Assembly (NCBI RefSeq): GCF_003477995.1
Contig: NZ_QUEM01000043.1
Location: 1-21,558, forward strand
Source: Bacteroides sp. OF04-15BH
GTDB taxonomy: Bacteria > Bacteroidota > Bacteroidia > Bacteroidales > Bacteroidaceae
DNA: 21,558 nt
Direction: 5' to 3'
Part shown: in pieces, positions 13,986 through 21,558 of the stretch
How positions within the stretch are numbered: position 1 is the stretch's first letter
Layout: each line of letters starts with the position of its first letter
The notes under the pieces: generated by a model
Databases searched by the model: none
Seen by the model: the letters and a program-made list of their open reading frames with translations, nothing else
What the model was told of the DNA's origin: nothing
Made by a program: the position numbers and the translations under genes

Positions 13986-16199
13986 ATGGAAAATCTGTTT
14001 TTTTTTCGTCCTGAAGAGCAAACGCATCTGAAGGACCTGTATCGGTCTCTCTTACGGCTGTCGGGCAAAGTTCTGAAGCCTGATGATTGCGCCAATCTGA
14101 AAAATTATCTGGTGCAGGCCGGTCTCAATAATTTCCTGAAACGTGATGTTTTTGATTTGAATCCGATAATCACAGATATGGAAACCTCGCTCATCGTGGC
14201 GCAGGAAATCGGACTGACACGCGCGGCGATATTGGGCGTGATGCTGCATTCATGCGTGCGGAGCAACTATTGCACCCCGGAGGATGTGGAGCGTGATTTC
14301 GGCGAGGATGTGGCAGGAATCATTCATGGTCTGAACCGCATTCAGGAGCTTTATGACAAGAATCCGAGTATCGAGAGCGAGAACTTCCGCAGTCTGCTGC
14401 TGTCGTTTGCCGAGGATATGCGTGTGATTCTGATCATGATTGCCAATCGTGTGTATATCATGCGCCAGATCAAGGACACGCCGAACAAGGAGGCCATGCA
14501 GAAGGTGGCGCAGGAGTCGGCTTATCTTTATGCGCCGCTGGCCCACAAACTGGGTCTGTATCGCCTGAAGAGCGAGTTGGAAGACCTGTCGCTCAAATAT
14601 CTGGAACATGATGCCTATTATCATATTAAGGACAAACTGAACGAAACGAAGAAGTCGCGCGATGCCTATATCGAGAACTTTATCGGTCCGATTCAGAAGA
14701 AGCTGGAAGATGCCGGCCTGAAATTCCACATGAAGGGCCGCACCAAGAGTATCCATTCCATCTGGCAGAAAATGAAACGCCAGAAGTGTGGTGTGGACGG
14801 CATCTACGACCTGTTTGCCATCCGTATCATTCTGGATTCCAAACCGGAGCGCGAAAAGATGGAGTGCTGGCAGGCATATTCCATCATCACGGATATGTAT
14901 CAGCCGAACCCGAAACGTCTGCGCGACTGGCTGTCCATCCCCAAGAGCAACGGATATGAGAGTCTGCACATCACGGTGCTCGGTCCGGAAAACAAATGGG
15001 TGGAGGTGCAGATCCGTACGGAGCGTATGGACGAGATTGCCGAACGCGGTCTGGCTGCGCACTGGCGCTATAAGGGCATTAAGGGCGGCGAGGCCGGAGT
15101 GGACGAGTGGCTGAACAGCATCCGCAATGCCCTGGAGAACAATGACGACATGAAACTCATGGATCAGTTCAAGATGGAACTCTATGAGGACGAGGTGTTT
15201 GTGTTCACACCGAAGGGCGATCTCTTCAAACTGCCGAAAGGAGCCACCGTGCTCGATTTTGCCTATGCCATCCATACGAATGTGGGAGAGCACTGCATCG
15301 GAGCGCGCATCAACGACAAAAATGTGCAGGTGCGCCAGCAGCTCAGTAGCGGCGACCAGGTGGAAATTCTGACTTCTTCCAATCAGACTCCGAAGCAGGA
15401 CTGGCTGAATTTTGTCATCACCGGTAAGGCGCGCACCAAAATCCGTCAGTCTCTGAAGGAAATGCAGGCCCGTCAGGCGGCTTATGCCAAGGAGGTGCTG
15501 GAGCGTAAGTTCAAGAACCGCAAGATTGAATATGATGAGCCGACCATGATGCACGTCATCAAGAAGATGGGCTTCAAGTATGTGACGGATTTCTATAACA
15601 GTCTGGCCAACGGAACGACAGATGTAAACACCGTGCTCGACAAGTACACGGAAATGCAGAAATATCTCAACGGAATGGCCGATCACACTCCGGCACCGAG
15701 CGCACAGGAATACAACATGCAGTCGGAAGCCGAGATGAAGACCCAGACGAATGATGATGTGCTGGTTATTGACCAGAATCTCAAAGGTCTGGACTTTACG
15801 CTTGCCAAGTGCTGCCATCCGATTTATGGAGACGATGTCTTTGGCTTTGTTACGGTAAACGGCGGTATCAAGATTCACCGTTGCGACTGTCCGAATGCCG
15901 AACAGTTGCGCACCAAGTTCGGCTACCGTATCGTGAAAGCACGCTGGGCCGGAAAGCGCGGCAGCCAGTATCCGATTACCTTGCGTGTGGTGGGTAACGA
16001 TGACTTGGGAATTGTGAACAATATCACTTCCATCATCAGCAAGGAGGAGAAGATTTCTCTGCGCAGCATCAGCATTGACTCAAACGACGGTCTGTTCTCC
16101 GGAAATATAACCGTATTGTTGGACGACACCGTGAAACTGGAACAGCTCATCAAGAAACTGAAAACCATCAAGGGTGTCAAGATGGTGAGCCGGAACTGA
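13986..16199 (+). CDS. relA: RelA/SpoT-family (p)ppGpp synthetase with degenerate hydrolase domain
   Basis: Long RSH protein of 737 residues that makes the stringent-response alarmone from GTP/GDP and ATP. Domains in order: a pseudo-hydrolase region (about 55-200), a synthetase (about 235-365), TGS (402-465), a helical linker, a zinc-finger/RIS-type region (AKCCHPIYGDD 607-617, HRCDCPNAEQ 631-640) and a C-terminal ACT domain (about 663-735). The synthetase is intact: GRTKSIHSIWQKM (251-263), IYDLFAIRI, PKSNGYESLH (319-328), VEVQIRT (339-345). The hydrolase HD is His88-Ser89, and the usual LADRLHNMR reads IANRVYIMR (152-160), so hydrolysis is probably lost. The loop before PKSNGY is RLRD (311-314), closer to RxKD of bifunctional enzymes than to EFDD of E. 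coli RelA. A nine-T run lies at codons 5-7. Confidence 0.94.
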   Translation: MENLFFFRPEEQTHLKDLYRSLLRLSGKVLKPDDCANLKNYLVQAGLNNFLKRDVFDLNPIITDMETSLIVAQEIGLTRAAILGVMLHSCVRSNYCTPEDVERDFGEDVAGIIHGLNRIQELYDKNPSIESENFRSLLLSFAEDMRVILIMIANRVYIMRQIKDTPNKEAMQKVAQESAYLYAPLAHKLGLYRLKSELEDLSLKYLEHDAYYHIKDKLNETKKSRDAYIENFIGPIQKKLEDAGLKFHMKGRTKSIHSIWQKMKRQKCGVDGIYDLFAIRIILDSKPEREKMECWQAYSIITDMYQPNPKRLRDWLSIPKSNGYESLHITVLGPENKWVEVQIRTERMDEIAERGLAAHWRYKGIKGGEAGVDEWLNSIRNALENNDDMKLMDQFKMELYEDEVFVFTPKGDLFKLPKGATVLDFAYAIHTNVGEHCIGARINDKNVQVRQQLSSGDQVEILTSSNQTPKQDWLNFVITGKARTKIRQSLKEMQARQAAYAKEVLERKFKNRKIEYDEPTMMHVIKKMGFKYVTDFYNSLANGTTDVNTVLDKYTEMQKYLNGMADHTPAPSAQEYNMQSEAEMKTQTNDDVLVIDQNLKGLDFTLAKCCHPIYGDDVFGFVTVNGGIKIHRCDCPNAEQLRTKFGYRIVKARWAGKRGSQYPITLRVVGNDDLGIVNNITSIISKEEKISLRSISIDSNDGLFSGNITVLLDDTVKLEQLIKKLKTIKGVKMVSRN

Positions 16200-16227
16200 T
16201 CCGGGTGCCGCAGAAAATACAGAAAAA

Positions 16228-16280
16228 GCCAGCCGGCCCTGTCTCGCAAATGGTGCGAAACGGGGCGGCTGGCTTTCTTT
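16228..16280 (+). terminator. Rho-independent terminator of relA
   Basis: GCCAGCC (16228-16234) pairs with GGCTGGC (16267-16273), extended by CCC/GGG and an inner TCGCA/TGCGA stem (16244-16248 with 16254-16258). A T-rich tail (TTTCTTTT) follows. Confidence 0.85.
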
Positions 16281-16359
16281 TATCCCTTTACGGACTGTAA
16301 ATTGTATTTTATTATGCCAATAAGCTGCGGGTTATGGGGAGAATATGAAAAAAAAGCAT

Positions 16360-16367
16360 TATTTTTG
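16360..16367 (+). promoter_or_regulatory. Promoter -7 box for HD gene and lptD
   Basis: TATTTTTG matches TAnnTTTG and lies 14 bp before the ATG at 16381. It falls downstream of an ATG at 16345, ruling that start out if the box is used. Confidence 0.55.
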
Positions 16368-16380
16368 CGCGAATAATTTT

Positions 16381-16923
16381 ATGAAAATGGACTTTTTGGC
16401 TCTTATCGACAAATATTATGCAGACAATCCTCCCTTGAAGGAGATATTGTTGTGCCATAGCAGACAGGTGGCCGACCGTTGTCTGAAGATTGCGCAAGCG
16501 CATCCTGAATTGAATCTGGACACCGTTTTTCTGGAAGAAGCGGCCATGGTTCATGACATTGGCATCTTCATGACCGATGCCGAGGGCATTCACTGTCATG
16601 GCGAGGCACCGTATCTGTGTCACGGTTACCTGGGTGCGGAACTGATGCGTCGTGAAGGATTTGAGCGTCATGCCCGCGTATGTGAACGGCACACCGGTAC
16701 GGGACTGACCAAGGAAAACATCGAGGCGCGCGATCTGCCGTTGCCCCATCGCGATTTTCAGCCCGAAACACTCGAAGAGCAGGTCATCTGCTATGCCGAT
16801 AAATATTATTCCAAAACGCATCTCAACAAAGAGAAATCTTATGAGAAAGTCATTGCCAGCCTGCAGAAATACGGAGAACAGGGAGTGATGATCTTTCAGA
16901 GGTGGAAGGAAGTCTTTGAATAA
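16381..16923 (+). CDS. Stand-alone HD-domain phosphohydrolase
   Basis: HD-superfamily metal-dependent phosphohydrolase of 180 residues; the substrate is unknown. The metal-site pattern is complete: His26 (CHSRQVA), His58-Asp59 (MVHDIG), His81, His104 (CERHTGTG) and Asp140 (CYADKYYS). It resembles the small HDIG proteins widespread in bacteria and archaea. ATG 16381 is chosen because the probable promoter box lies between it and an ATG at 16345; 16387 is an alternative. There is no signal peptide, so it is cytoplasmic. lptD begins 35 bp downstream without a terminator, so the two are probably cotranscribed. Its place just after a hydrolase-dead relA is notable, but it has its own promoter and a terminator lies between. 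Confidence 0.9.
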   Translation: MKMDFLALIDKYYADNPPLKEILLCHSRQVADRCLKIAQAHPELNLDTVFLEEAAMVHDIGIFMTDAEGIHCHGEAPYLCHGYLGAELMRREGFERHARVCERHTGTGLTKENIEARDLPLPHRDFQPETLEEQVICYADKYYSKTHLNKEKSYEKVIASLQKYGEQGVMIFQRWKEVFE

Positions 16924-16958
16924 ATTTTTCATATTCTCCGTTCTAGAACTAGAATTCA

Positions 16959-19838
16959 TTGAAAACAAAAATATTCATAACATTGTGGTCCCTGGGGACT
17001 TTTTATGTGTTGGCTCATGATCAGCGTGCTGATTATGGGTTGCAACGCGTGTCCGGAACGGTCAAGTGCCGGGTGCCCGAAAAGGATTCTTTGGGAACCG
17101 ACACGTTGTCGCGGGTGCTGGCCGATTCTTTGCAACAGCCGGCAGCTCCGTTGGCCGACAGCCTGCAGAAACTTCCGGTGCGTGTATCGCTCGACTCTCT
17201 GCTGCTGAACGATTCTCTGAGAGCAGACTCGGTGCTTACGGATTCTACGGCAACCGATTCGGTAAAGAAGAGCAAATCGGCATTGGATATGCCGGTTACT
17301 TATTCTGCTTCAGACTCCATCACTTTCGAACAGTTCGACCGCAGAGCCAATCTTTTCGGAAGTGGCGTGGTGAAATATCAGAATCTGGAACTTCAGGCGG
17401 AACTGATTACCATGAGTCTGGACAGTAGTCTGGTGCACGCCGTGGGCCGGGCAGACTCTGCCGGTAATGTGAAAGGACAGCCGGTGTTCAAGCAGGGCTC
17501 TGACGAGTATGAACCGGAAAAGATCAGCTATAACTTCAAGACCCAAAAGGCATTTATCAACAATGTCTATACGCAGCAGGGCGAGGGATACCTGATCAGC
17601 GAGGAGTCCAAGCGTGACCACGAGGGGGTGATGTATGTGCGCCACGGCAAGTACACGACCTGTGATGCAAGCCATCCGCACTTTTATCTGTCCCTGACCC
17701 GTGCCAAGGTGCGACCGGGCAAGGATGTGGTCTTCGGTCCGGCCTATCTGGTGGTGGAGGATGTGCCGCTGCCACTGGCTATTCCTTATGGTTTCTTCCC
17801 GTTCAACAAAAAGTATTCTTCGGGTTTCATCATGCCGACATTCGGAGATGAGTTGAGCCGTGGTTTTTATCTGCGTGACGGTGGATACTATTTTGCCATC
17901 AACGACATGATAGACCTTCAATTGCTGGGTGAGATTTATACCAAGGGTTCCTGGGGACTCAGTGCACAGTCCAATTACAACAAACGCTATCGTTTTTCGG
18001 GTAATTTCTTCGTGAGTTACCAGAATACGGTGGAGGGTGAGAAGAACATGCCGGACTATCAGAAGTCAACCAGCTTCAAGGTGCAGTGGACCCACCGCCA
18101 GGATGCCAAGGCTAATCCCACACAGAGTTTCTCGGCCAGTGTGAACTTTGCCACACAGAATTATGAGCGAAACAACCTGAACAGTATGTATAATCCGGAG
18201 AGTTACACGCAGAGTACGCGTACTTCCAGTGTGAGCTATTCGAAAACTTTCTCACGCATCGGTCTGACGCTTTCCGGAAACTTCAACCTTTCGCAGAATA
18301 TGCAGGACTCTTCGGTGAACGTGACTTTGCCGAGTCTGAATATCTCTTTGGCGCGCTTTAACCCGTTCAAGCGGAAGAAGATGGTCGGCAAGGAGCGCTG
18401 GTATGAGAAAATCGCCGTGAGCTATACGGGTGAGTTGAGCAACAGCATCTTTACGAAGGAGGACAAACTGTTTAAGTCTAATCTGATTAAGGACTGGCGC
18501 AACGGTATGTCGCACAAAATTCCGATCAGTGCCAGCTTTACGGTGGGCAATTACATCAACATCACTCCGCAGTTCAGCTTTACCGACCGAATGTATTCGA
18601 ATCGAGTGACGAAGAAGTGGGACCCGAAGACCAAGTCTGAAGTGGCTGACACGACATGGGGATTCTACAATGTCTACGACTACAACATGAGTATATCGGC
18701 CAATACGAAATTGTACGGTTTCTATACGCCGCTGCCCAAACTCTTCGGAAACAAGATTCAGACAATCCGTCACGTCTTCACGCCGTCGGTAAGTTTGAGT
18801 TATAAACCGGATTTCGGAGCGGAGCGTTTCGGCTACTGGGATACTTATGTCAAGACGGACGAGAAGGGTAATGTATCTACCGTAACCTATTCTCCTTACG
18901 CCGACGGACTCTACGGAGTGCCGACACGCGGCAAGAACGGTAGTGTTACCATGTCGGTTTCGAACAATGTGGAAATGAAGGTGCGTACCGACCGGGACTC
19001 AACGGGCTATAAGAAAATCAGTCTGATTGATGAGTTGGGAGCCAGCCTGAGCTATAATATGGCGGCGGCAAGCCGGCCGTGGAGTGACTTGAATACCAAT
19101 ATCCGTATCCGTACGCCGTGGAATTACACGTTCAGTATGAATGCTGTGTTTGCCACCTATGCCTATGAGTTTGATGAAAACGGAAACGTACGGGTGGGCG
19201 ACCGCACCGAGTGGTCTTACGGACGTTTCGGTCGTTTCCAGGGTATGTCGCAGAATATCTCTTATACCTTTAATAATGAAACCTTCCGAAAACTGTTCGG
19301 CAGAGGCAAGAAAGAGGAGGAGAGCGGTGATGGCAGTTCTTCTGAGGATGACAGTCGTACCATCAACGAAAACAATGATACCAATCTGGATCCGGAAGCC
19401 AGAGCTGCCCGAAAGGGAGCCAAGCGTTCTGCCGATTCGGGTGTGGACGAAGACGGATATCTGGCATTCCAGTTGCCGTGGTCCTTCTCGGTATCCTACG
19501 GTATCAGTATGCGCGAAAATACAGATGCACAGATCCGTGTGAAGCGAATGCGCTATCCTTACAAACTGACCCATACGATGAACTTCTCCGGAAACTTGCA
19601 GATTTCAGCAGGATGGAACATCAGTTTCTCTTCTGGATATGACTTCAATTATCACCGTTTGTCTATGACAACCGCTTCGTTGAGCCGTGACTTGCACTGC
19701 TTCTCGATGTCAGCCAGTGTGGTATTGAGTCCGTATCGCTCTTATAACTTCACTTTCTCTGCGAATGCCGGAACACTGGCAGACGTGTTGAAATGGAAAA
19801 AGCAGAGCAGCTACAGTTCAAACCTCGAATGGTATTAA
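16959..19838 (+). CDS. lptD: LPS-assembly outer-membrane protein LptD (OstA family)
   Basis: Outer-membrane beta-barrel that inserts lipopolysaccharide at the cell surface, 959 residues. An N-terminal signal peptide (KTKIFITLWSLGTFYVLAH) is followed by a Ser/Asp-rich segment with repeated DSL units (43-102). The OstA/LptA-like beta-jellyroll follows (about 118-255, including KYTTCDASHPHFY 231-243), then the barrel. IPYGFFPFNKKYSSGFIMP (275-293) is the LptD signature at the jellyroll-barrel join. The protein ends in EWY, an aromatic C-terminus typical of barrels. The start is TTG 16959: an in-frame TAG lies nine bases upstream and the first in-frame ATG would delete the signal peptide. A low-complexity charged loop (about 780-834) interrupts the barrel. 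The four disulfide cysteines of proteobacterial LptD are not all present. Confidence 0.92.
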   Translation: MKTKIFITLWSLGTFYVLAHDQRADYGLQRVSGTVKCRVPEKDSLGTDTLSRVLADSLQQPAAPLADSLQKLPVRVSLDSLLLNDSLRADSVLTDSTATDSVKKSKSALDMPVTYSASDSITFEQFDRRANLFGSGVVKYQNLELQAELITMSLDSSLVHAVGRADSAGNVKGQPVFKQGSDEYEPEKISYNFKTQKAFINNVYTQQGEGYLISEESKRDHEGVMYVRHGKYTTCDASHPHFYLSLTRAKVRPGKDVVFGPAYLVVEDVPLPLAIPYGFFPFNKKYSSGFIMPTFGDELSRGFYLRDGGYYFAINDMIDLQLLGEIYTKGSWGLSAQSNYNKRYRFSGNFFVSYQNTVEGEKNMPDYQKSTSFKVQWTHRQDAKANPTQSFSASVNFATQNYERNNLNSMYNPESYTQSTRTSSVSYSKTFSRIGLTLSGNFNLSQNMQDSSVNVTLPSLNISLARFNPFKRKKMVGKERWYEKIAVSYTGELSNSIFTKEDKLFKSNLIKDWRNGMSHKIPISASFTVGNYINITPQFSFTDRMYSNRVTKKWDPKTKSEVADTTWGFYNVYDYNMSISANTKLYGFYTPLPKLFGNKIQTIRHVFTPSVSLSYKPDFGAERFGYWDTYVKTDEKGNVSTVTYSPYADGLYGVPTRGKNGSVTMSVSNNVEMKVRTDRDSTGYKKISLIDELGASLSYNMAAASRPWSDLNTNIRIRTPWNYTFSMNAVFATYAYEFDENGNVRVGDRTEWSYGRFGRFQGMSQNISYTFNNETFRKLFGRGKKEEESGDGSSSEDDSRTINENNDTNLDPEARAARKGAKRSADSGVDEDGYLAFQLPWSFSVSYGISMRENTDAQIRVKRMRYPYKLTHTMNFSGNLQISAGWNISFSSGYDFNYHRLSMTTASLSRDLHCFSMSASVVLSPYRSYNFTFSANAGTLADVLKWKKQSSYSSNLEWY

Positions 19839-19860
19839 CATACCGGAGTTTAGTATAGAA

Positions 19861-19914
19861 AAAGCAACGAGTGCTATCGGTTTCCTGAAAAGGAGCGATA
19901 GCACTCGTTGCTTT
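19861..19914. terminator. Bidirectional terminator between lptD and small minus-strand gene
   Basis: The arms 19861-19879 and 19896-19914 are perfectly complementary over 19 bp around a 16-nt loop, starting with AAA and ending with TTT. It sits between two convergent genes and probably serves both. Confidence 0.92.
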
Positions 19915-19948
19915 ATTGGGTATCTTGTAAGAATAGAATGTGTTCCGG

Positions 19949-20305
19949 TCAGTCAAAAAGTTGGAATTCTCCCGGTTGTCCCTCTGTCTTTTCGGTTGGA
20001 TTGTCTTTTTTGTCGGAGTTGCTGATGCAGGGAGTGTTGAAATCCAGTTCCATCTGAAAAAAGACTTCTCTGCGCACACGATATTCACCTCGTTTGTCTC
20101 CTTTCAGAAAAGGGGAGGAGGGGCGGTTGGACTGTGACCAGAGATAGAAGCGCACCGATTGGTAAATATCATTGAAGGGCAGGTTCCCGGCAAAAAGTCC
20201 CACCTTTTTATTATAGATATGGCGGGCGATCAGACGTACCGGCATGCTCCGCCCGTCTGCTTCCTTTAACACCTCTATAATGTCCTGATGATATTTATTT
20301 CTCAT
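19949..20305 (-). CDS. Small winged-helix-like protein of unknown function
   Basis: 118 residues, not a family I can name. Residues 5-80 read as helices and a beta-wing: YHQDIIEVLKEADGRSMPVR (5-24), a second helix around LIARHIYN (25-32), IYQSVRFYLWSQS (47-59) and a hairpin SPFLKG..KRGEYRVRR (64-79). This suggests a winged-helix fold like HARE-HTH domains, and possible nucleic-acid binding. The tail (90-118) is polar and probably disordered. ATG 20305 is chosen because the likely promoter box at 20342-20349 overlaps a longer start at 20344. It is monocistronic and convergent with lptD. Confidence 0.72.
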   Translation of the reverse strand: MRNKYHQDIIEVLKEADGRSMPVRLIARHIYNKKVGLFAGNLPFNDIYQSVRFYLWSQSNRPSSPFLKGDKRGEYRVRREVFFQMELDFNTPCISNSDKKDNPTEKTEGQPGEFQLFD

Positions 20306-20341
20306 AATGCTTCCGTTTTTCCCAATTTTGGAAATGGGCTG

Positions 20342-20349
20342 CAAAGTTA
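20342..20349 (-). promoter_or_regulatory. Promoter -7 box of small minus-strand gene
   Basis: The minus strand reads TAACTTTG (TAnnTTTG), 36 bp before the ATG at 20305. It helps fix that start codon. Confidence 0.6.
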
Positions 20350-20375
20350 GGAATAAATTATGAAAAATAAAAAGT

Positions 20376-21167
20376 CTATCGGATCATTTCGTCGTCATAT
20401 TCATCCATATGTCCGCTCCATAGATAGGCGCGGGTTTCTTTCACCAGTACTCCCGACAGAAGGAGCAGGGAAATCAGATTGGGCACAGCCATCAGTGCAT
20501 TGACGATGTCTGCAAAATTCCATACTAAGGAAAGATTCACCACCGAACCGATATAAATCATCACAATCCAGATGATACGATAGCCCAGCATGATCTTTCG
20601 CCCGCCGAGGTATTCCACAGCCTTCTCAGAATAGTAGGTCCATCCCAGAATCGTGCTGAAGGCAAAGGTCACGATGCCGAATGAGAGAATCGGAGTACCT
20701 ACATACGGAATCTTGGCGAAAGCCATTTTGGTGAGCGCGGCATCGCTGGTGTGGTCTATGTCGGGATAGGCCAGTATGCTGCTCACCAGTACGATGCCGG
20801 TCAGCGCACAGATCACCACCGTATCCCAGAATGTTCCGGTAGAAGATACCAGAGCCTGACGCACGGAGTTGCGGGTTTGTGCTGCTGCAGCAACGATTGG
20901 AGCAGAACCGAGACCGGACTCATTGGAGAATAGTCCGCGGGCAATACCGTATCGGGCAGCCATCATAACCGTTGTTCCGGCAAATCCTCCTCCGGCTGCC
21001 TGCGGAGTGAAGGCTGACTCCAGAATGAGTTGCAGAGCGGGTAGTACATAATTATGATTGACAAATAGAATATAGATGCAACCGCCAACATAGAGAACTG
21101 CCATAATCGGAACCAGTGCCATACAGACGCGAGCTATGCCTTTCACACCAAGAAATTCATTTTCCAT
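20376..21167 (-). pseudogene. Sodium:alanine symporter (AGCS family), N-terminally truncated
   Basis: Matches only the C-terminal half of AGCS amino-acid/sodium symporters. It has 263 residues against about 450-480 for the family. It opens at the internal segment GIARVCMALVPIMAVLYVGG (10-29) and keeps AAGGGFAGTT, the signature RGLFSNESGLGSAPIVAAAAQT (76-97) and about six hydrophobic membrane segments, ending in a charged tail. The first roughly 200 residues, with the early helices that help form the sodium and substrate sites, are absent. The minus-strand frames upstream of 21167 do not supply them. A promoter-like box remains at 21238-21245, about 70 bp before the ATG. Transport is unlikely; a deletion remnant is the simplest reading, and an assembly error is possible. 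Confidence 0.78.
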
Positions 21168-21237
21168 AATACTAACTTTTTAAATATATTTTTAATCTCT
21201 CTCATTGAAATCTCTTAAAACGGCAGGACTCTCTGAA

Positions 21238-21245
21238 CAAATATA
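21238..21245 (-). promoter_or_regulatory. Promoter -7 box upstream of truncated symporter
   Basis: The minus strand reads TATATTTG (TAnnTTTG), about 70 bp before the ATG at 21167. No -33 element is clear, and the AT-rich context makes a chance match more likely. Confidence 0.45.
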
Positions 21246-21480
21246 AAAATATATTTTGATATTTAAATACGGATTTTCGGATTTTCTGTGTAAAATCTGC
21301 GGATAAAGATAAATGTGAATGTGGTGACTGGCCGAAATAATTGCTGAGAAGAAACATTCTGATGATTTTTTAACTTCATTCTGATGCTTTCTGAAAACTT
21401 CAGGAAGATTTTTGAAAAATTTTTTAGTGCTGTTTCTGTTCTCTTTTGTATTTGTTAAAACTATGCTTTACAGCATATTA

Positions 21481-21512
21481 CTTGGTCGTTTCGAAAGGTT
21501 TTATTATCTTTG
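21481..21512 (+). promoter_or_regulatory. Promoter for a gene beyond the right edge
   Basis: TATCTTTG (21505-21512) matches TAnnTTTG. CTTG at 21481-21484 lies 20 bp upstream, the expected distance for a -33 element. No start codon with an open frame is recognisable before the window ends. Confidence 0.6.
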
Positions 21513-21558
21513 CAAAAATTTCCCCTTGAAAAATTCTTTGGAAAATATTTGGTGGGAA

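Larger units (their letters stand above)
21168..21558. other. AT-rich intergenic region with two divergent promoter boxes
   Basis: I see no gene in this stretch. It contains the symporter's -7 box on the minus strand, a plus-strand promoter at 21505-21512, and a 10-bp direct repeat CATTCTGATG at 21355-21364 and 21377-21386 (22-bp period). Local AT content is high. The gene driven by the plus-strand promoter starts beyond the window. Confidence 0.6.

Noticed and set aside
14250..15878. 542-codon antisense frame over relA
   Set aside because: It lies wholly within the unmistakable RelA/SpoT coding sequence on the other strand.
16941..16956. TCTAGAACTAG followed by GAATTC, resembling a cloning-vector polylinker
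   Set aside because: Only a short resemblance; the sequence on both sides is continuous native context (HD gene end and lptD signal peptide), so vector contamination is unlikely.

Overview
The window is a chromosomal segment from a Bacteroidales bacterium, most likely Bacteroides, Phocaeicola or a close relative. Four things point there. Most transcription units are preceded by the Bacteroidetes sigma -7 box TAnnTTTG. The left edge carries a 47-bp-repeat, 30-bp-spacer CRISPR array of the Bacteroidetes type II-C kind. One lipoprotein has the Cys-Ser-Asp-Asp surface-export signal. The gene set (DUF4301, LptD, RelA-type synthetase, lutABC, PurT, FabI) is also typical. Genus was not determined.

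Layout. Positions 1-249 hold the end of a CRISPR array that continues off the left edge; no cas gene is visible. Positions 250-863 hold no convincing gene, only a stem-loop with weak similarity to the CRISPR repeat, an imperfect inverted repeat, and the xpt terminator. Then come xpt (minus) and fabI (plus), divergently transcribed. Next is a probable two-gene unit: an 1107-residue coiled-coil protein with a degenerate nuclease-like region and a surface lipoprotein M13 metallopeptidase. lutA-lutB-lutC follow with ATGA stop/start overlaps, ending in a 20-bp perfect-stem terminator. On the minus strand a DUF4301 gene and purT form a unit, divergent from a RelA-type (p)ppGpp synthetase whose hydrolase site looks dead. 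After the relA terminator come a stand-alone HD phosphohydrolase and lptD, closed by a 19-bp perfect-stem terminator shared with a convergent small minus-strand gene. The right end has a sodium:alanine symporter lacking its N-terminal half, and a plus-strand promoter for a gene beyond the window.

Functionally this is mostly core genome: purine salvage and synthesis (xpt, purT), fatty-acid synthesis (fabI), lactate oxidation (lutABC), stringent response (relA), and outer-membrane LPS assembly (lptD). The parts most worth a second look are the coiled-coil protein, the sugar-nucleotidyltransferase-like motifs in DUF4301, the promoter-like box inside the CRISPR repeats with a terminal repeat truncated so as to keep it, and the truncated symporter. 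No complete new system such as a defence island was seen. All assignments come from reading motifs; no database search was possible.
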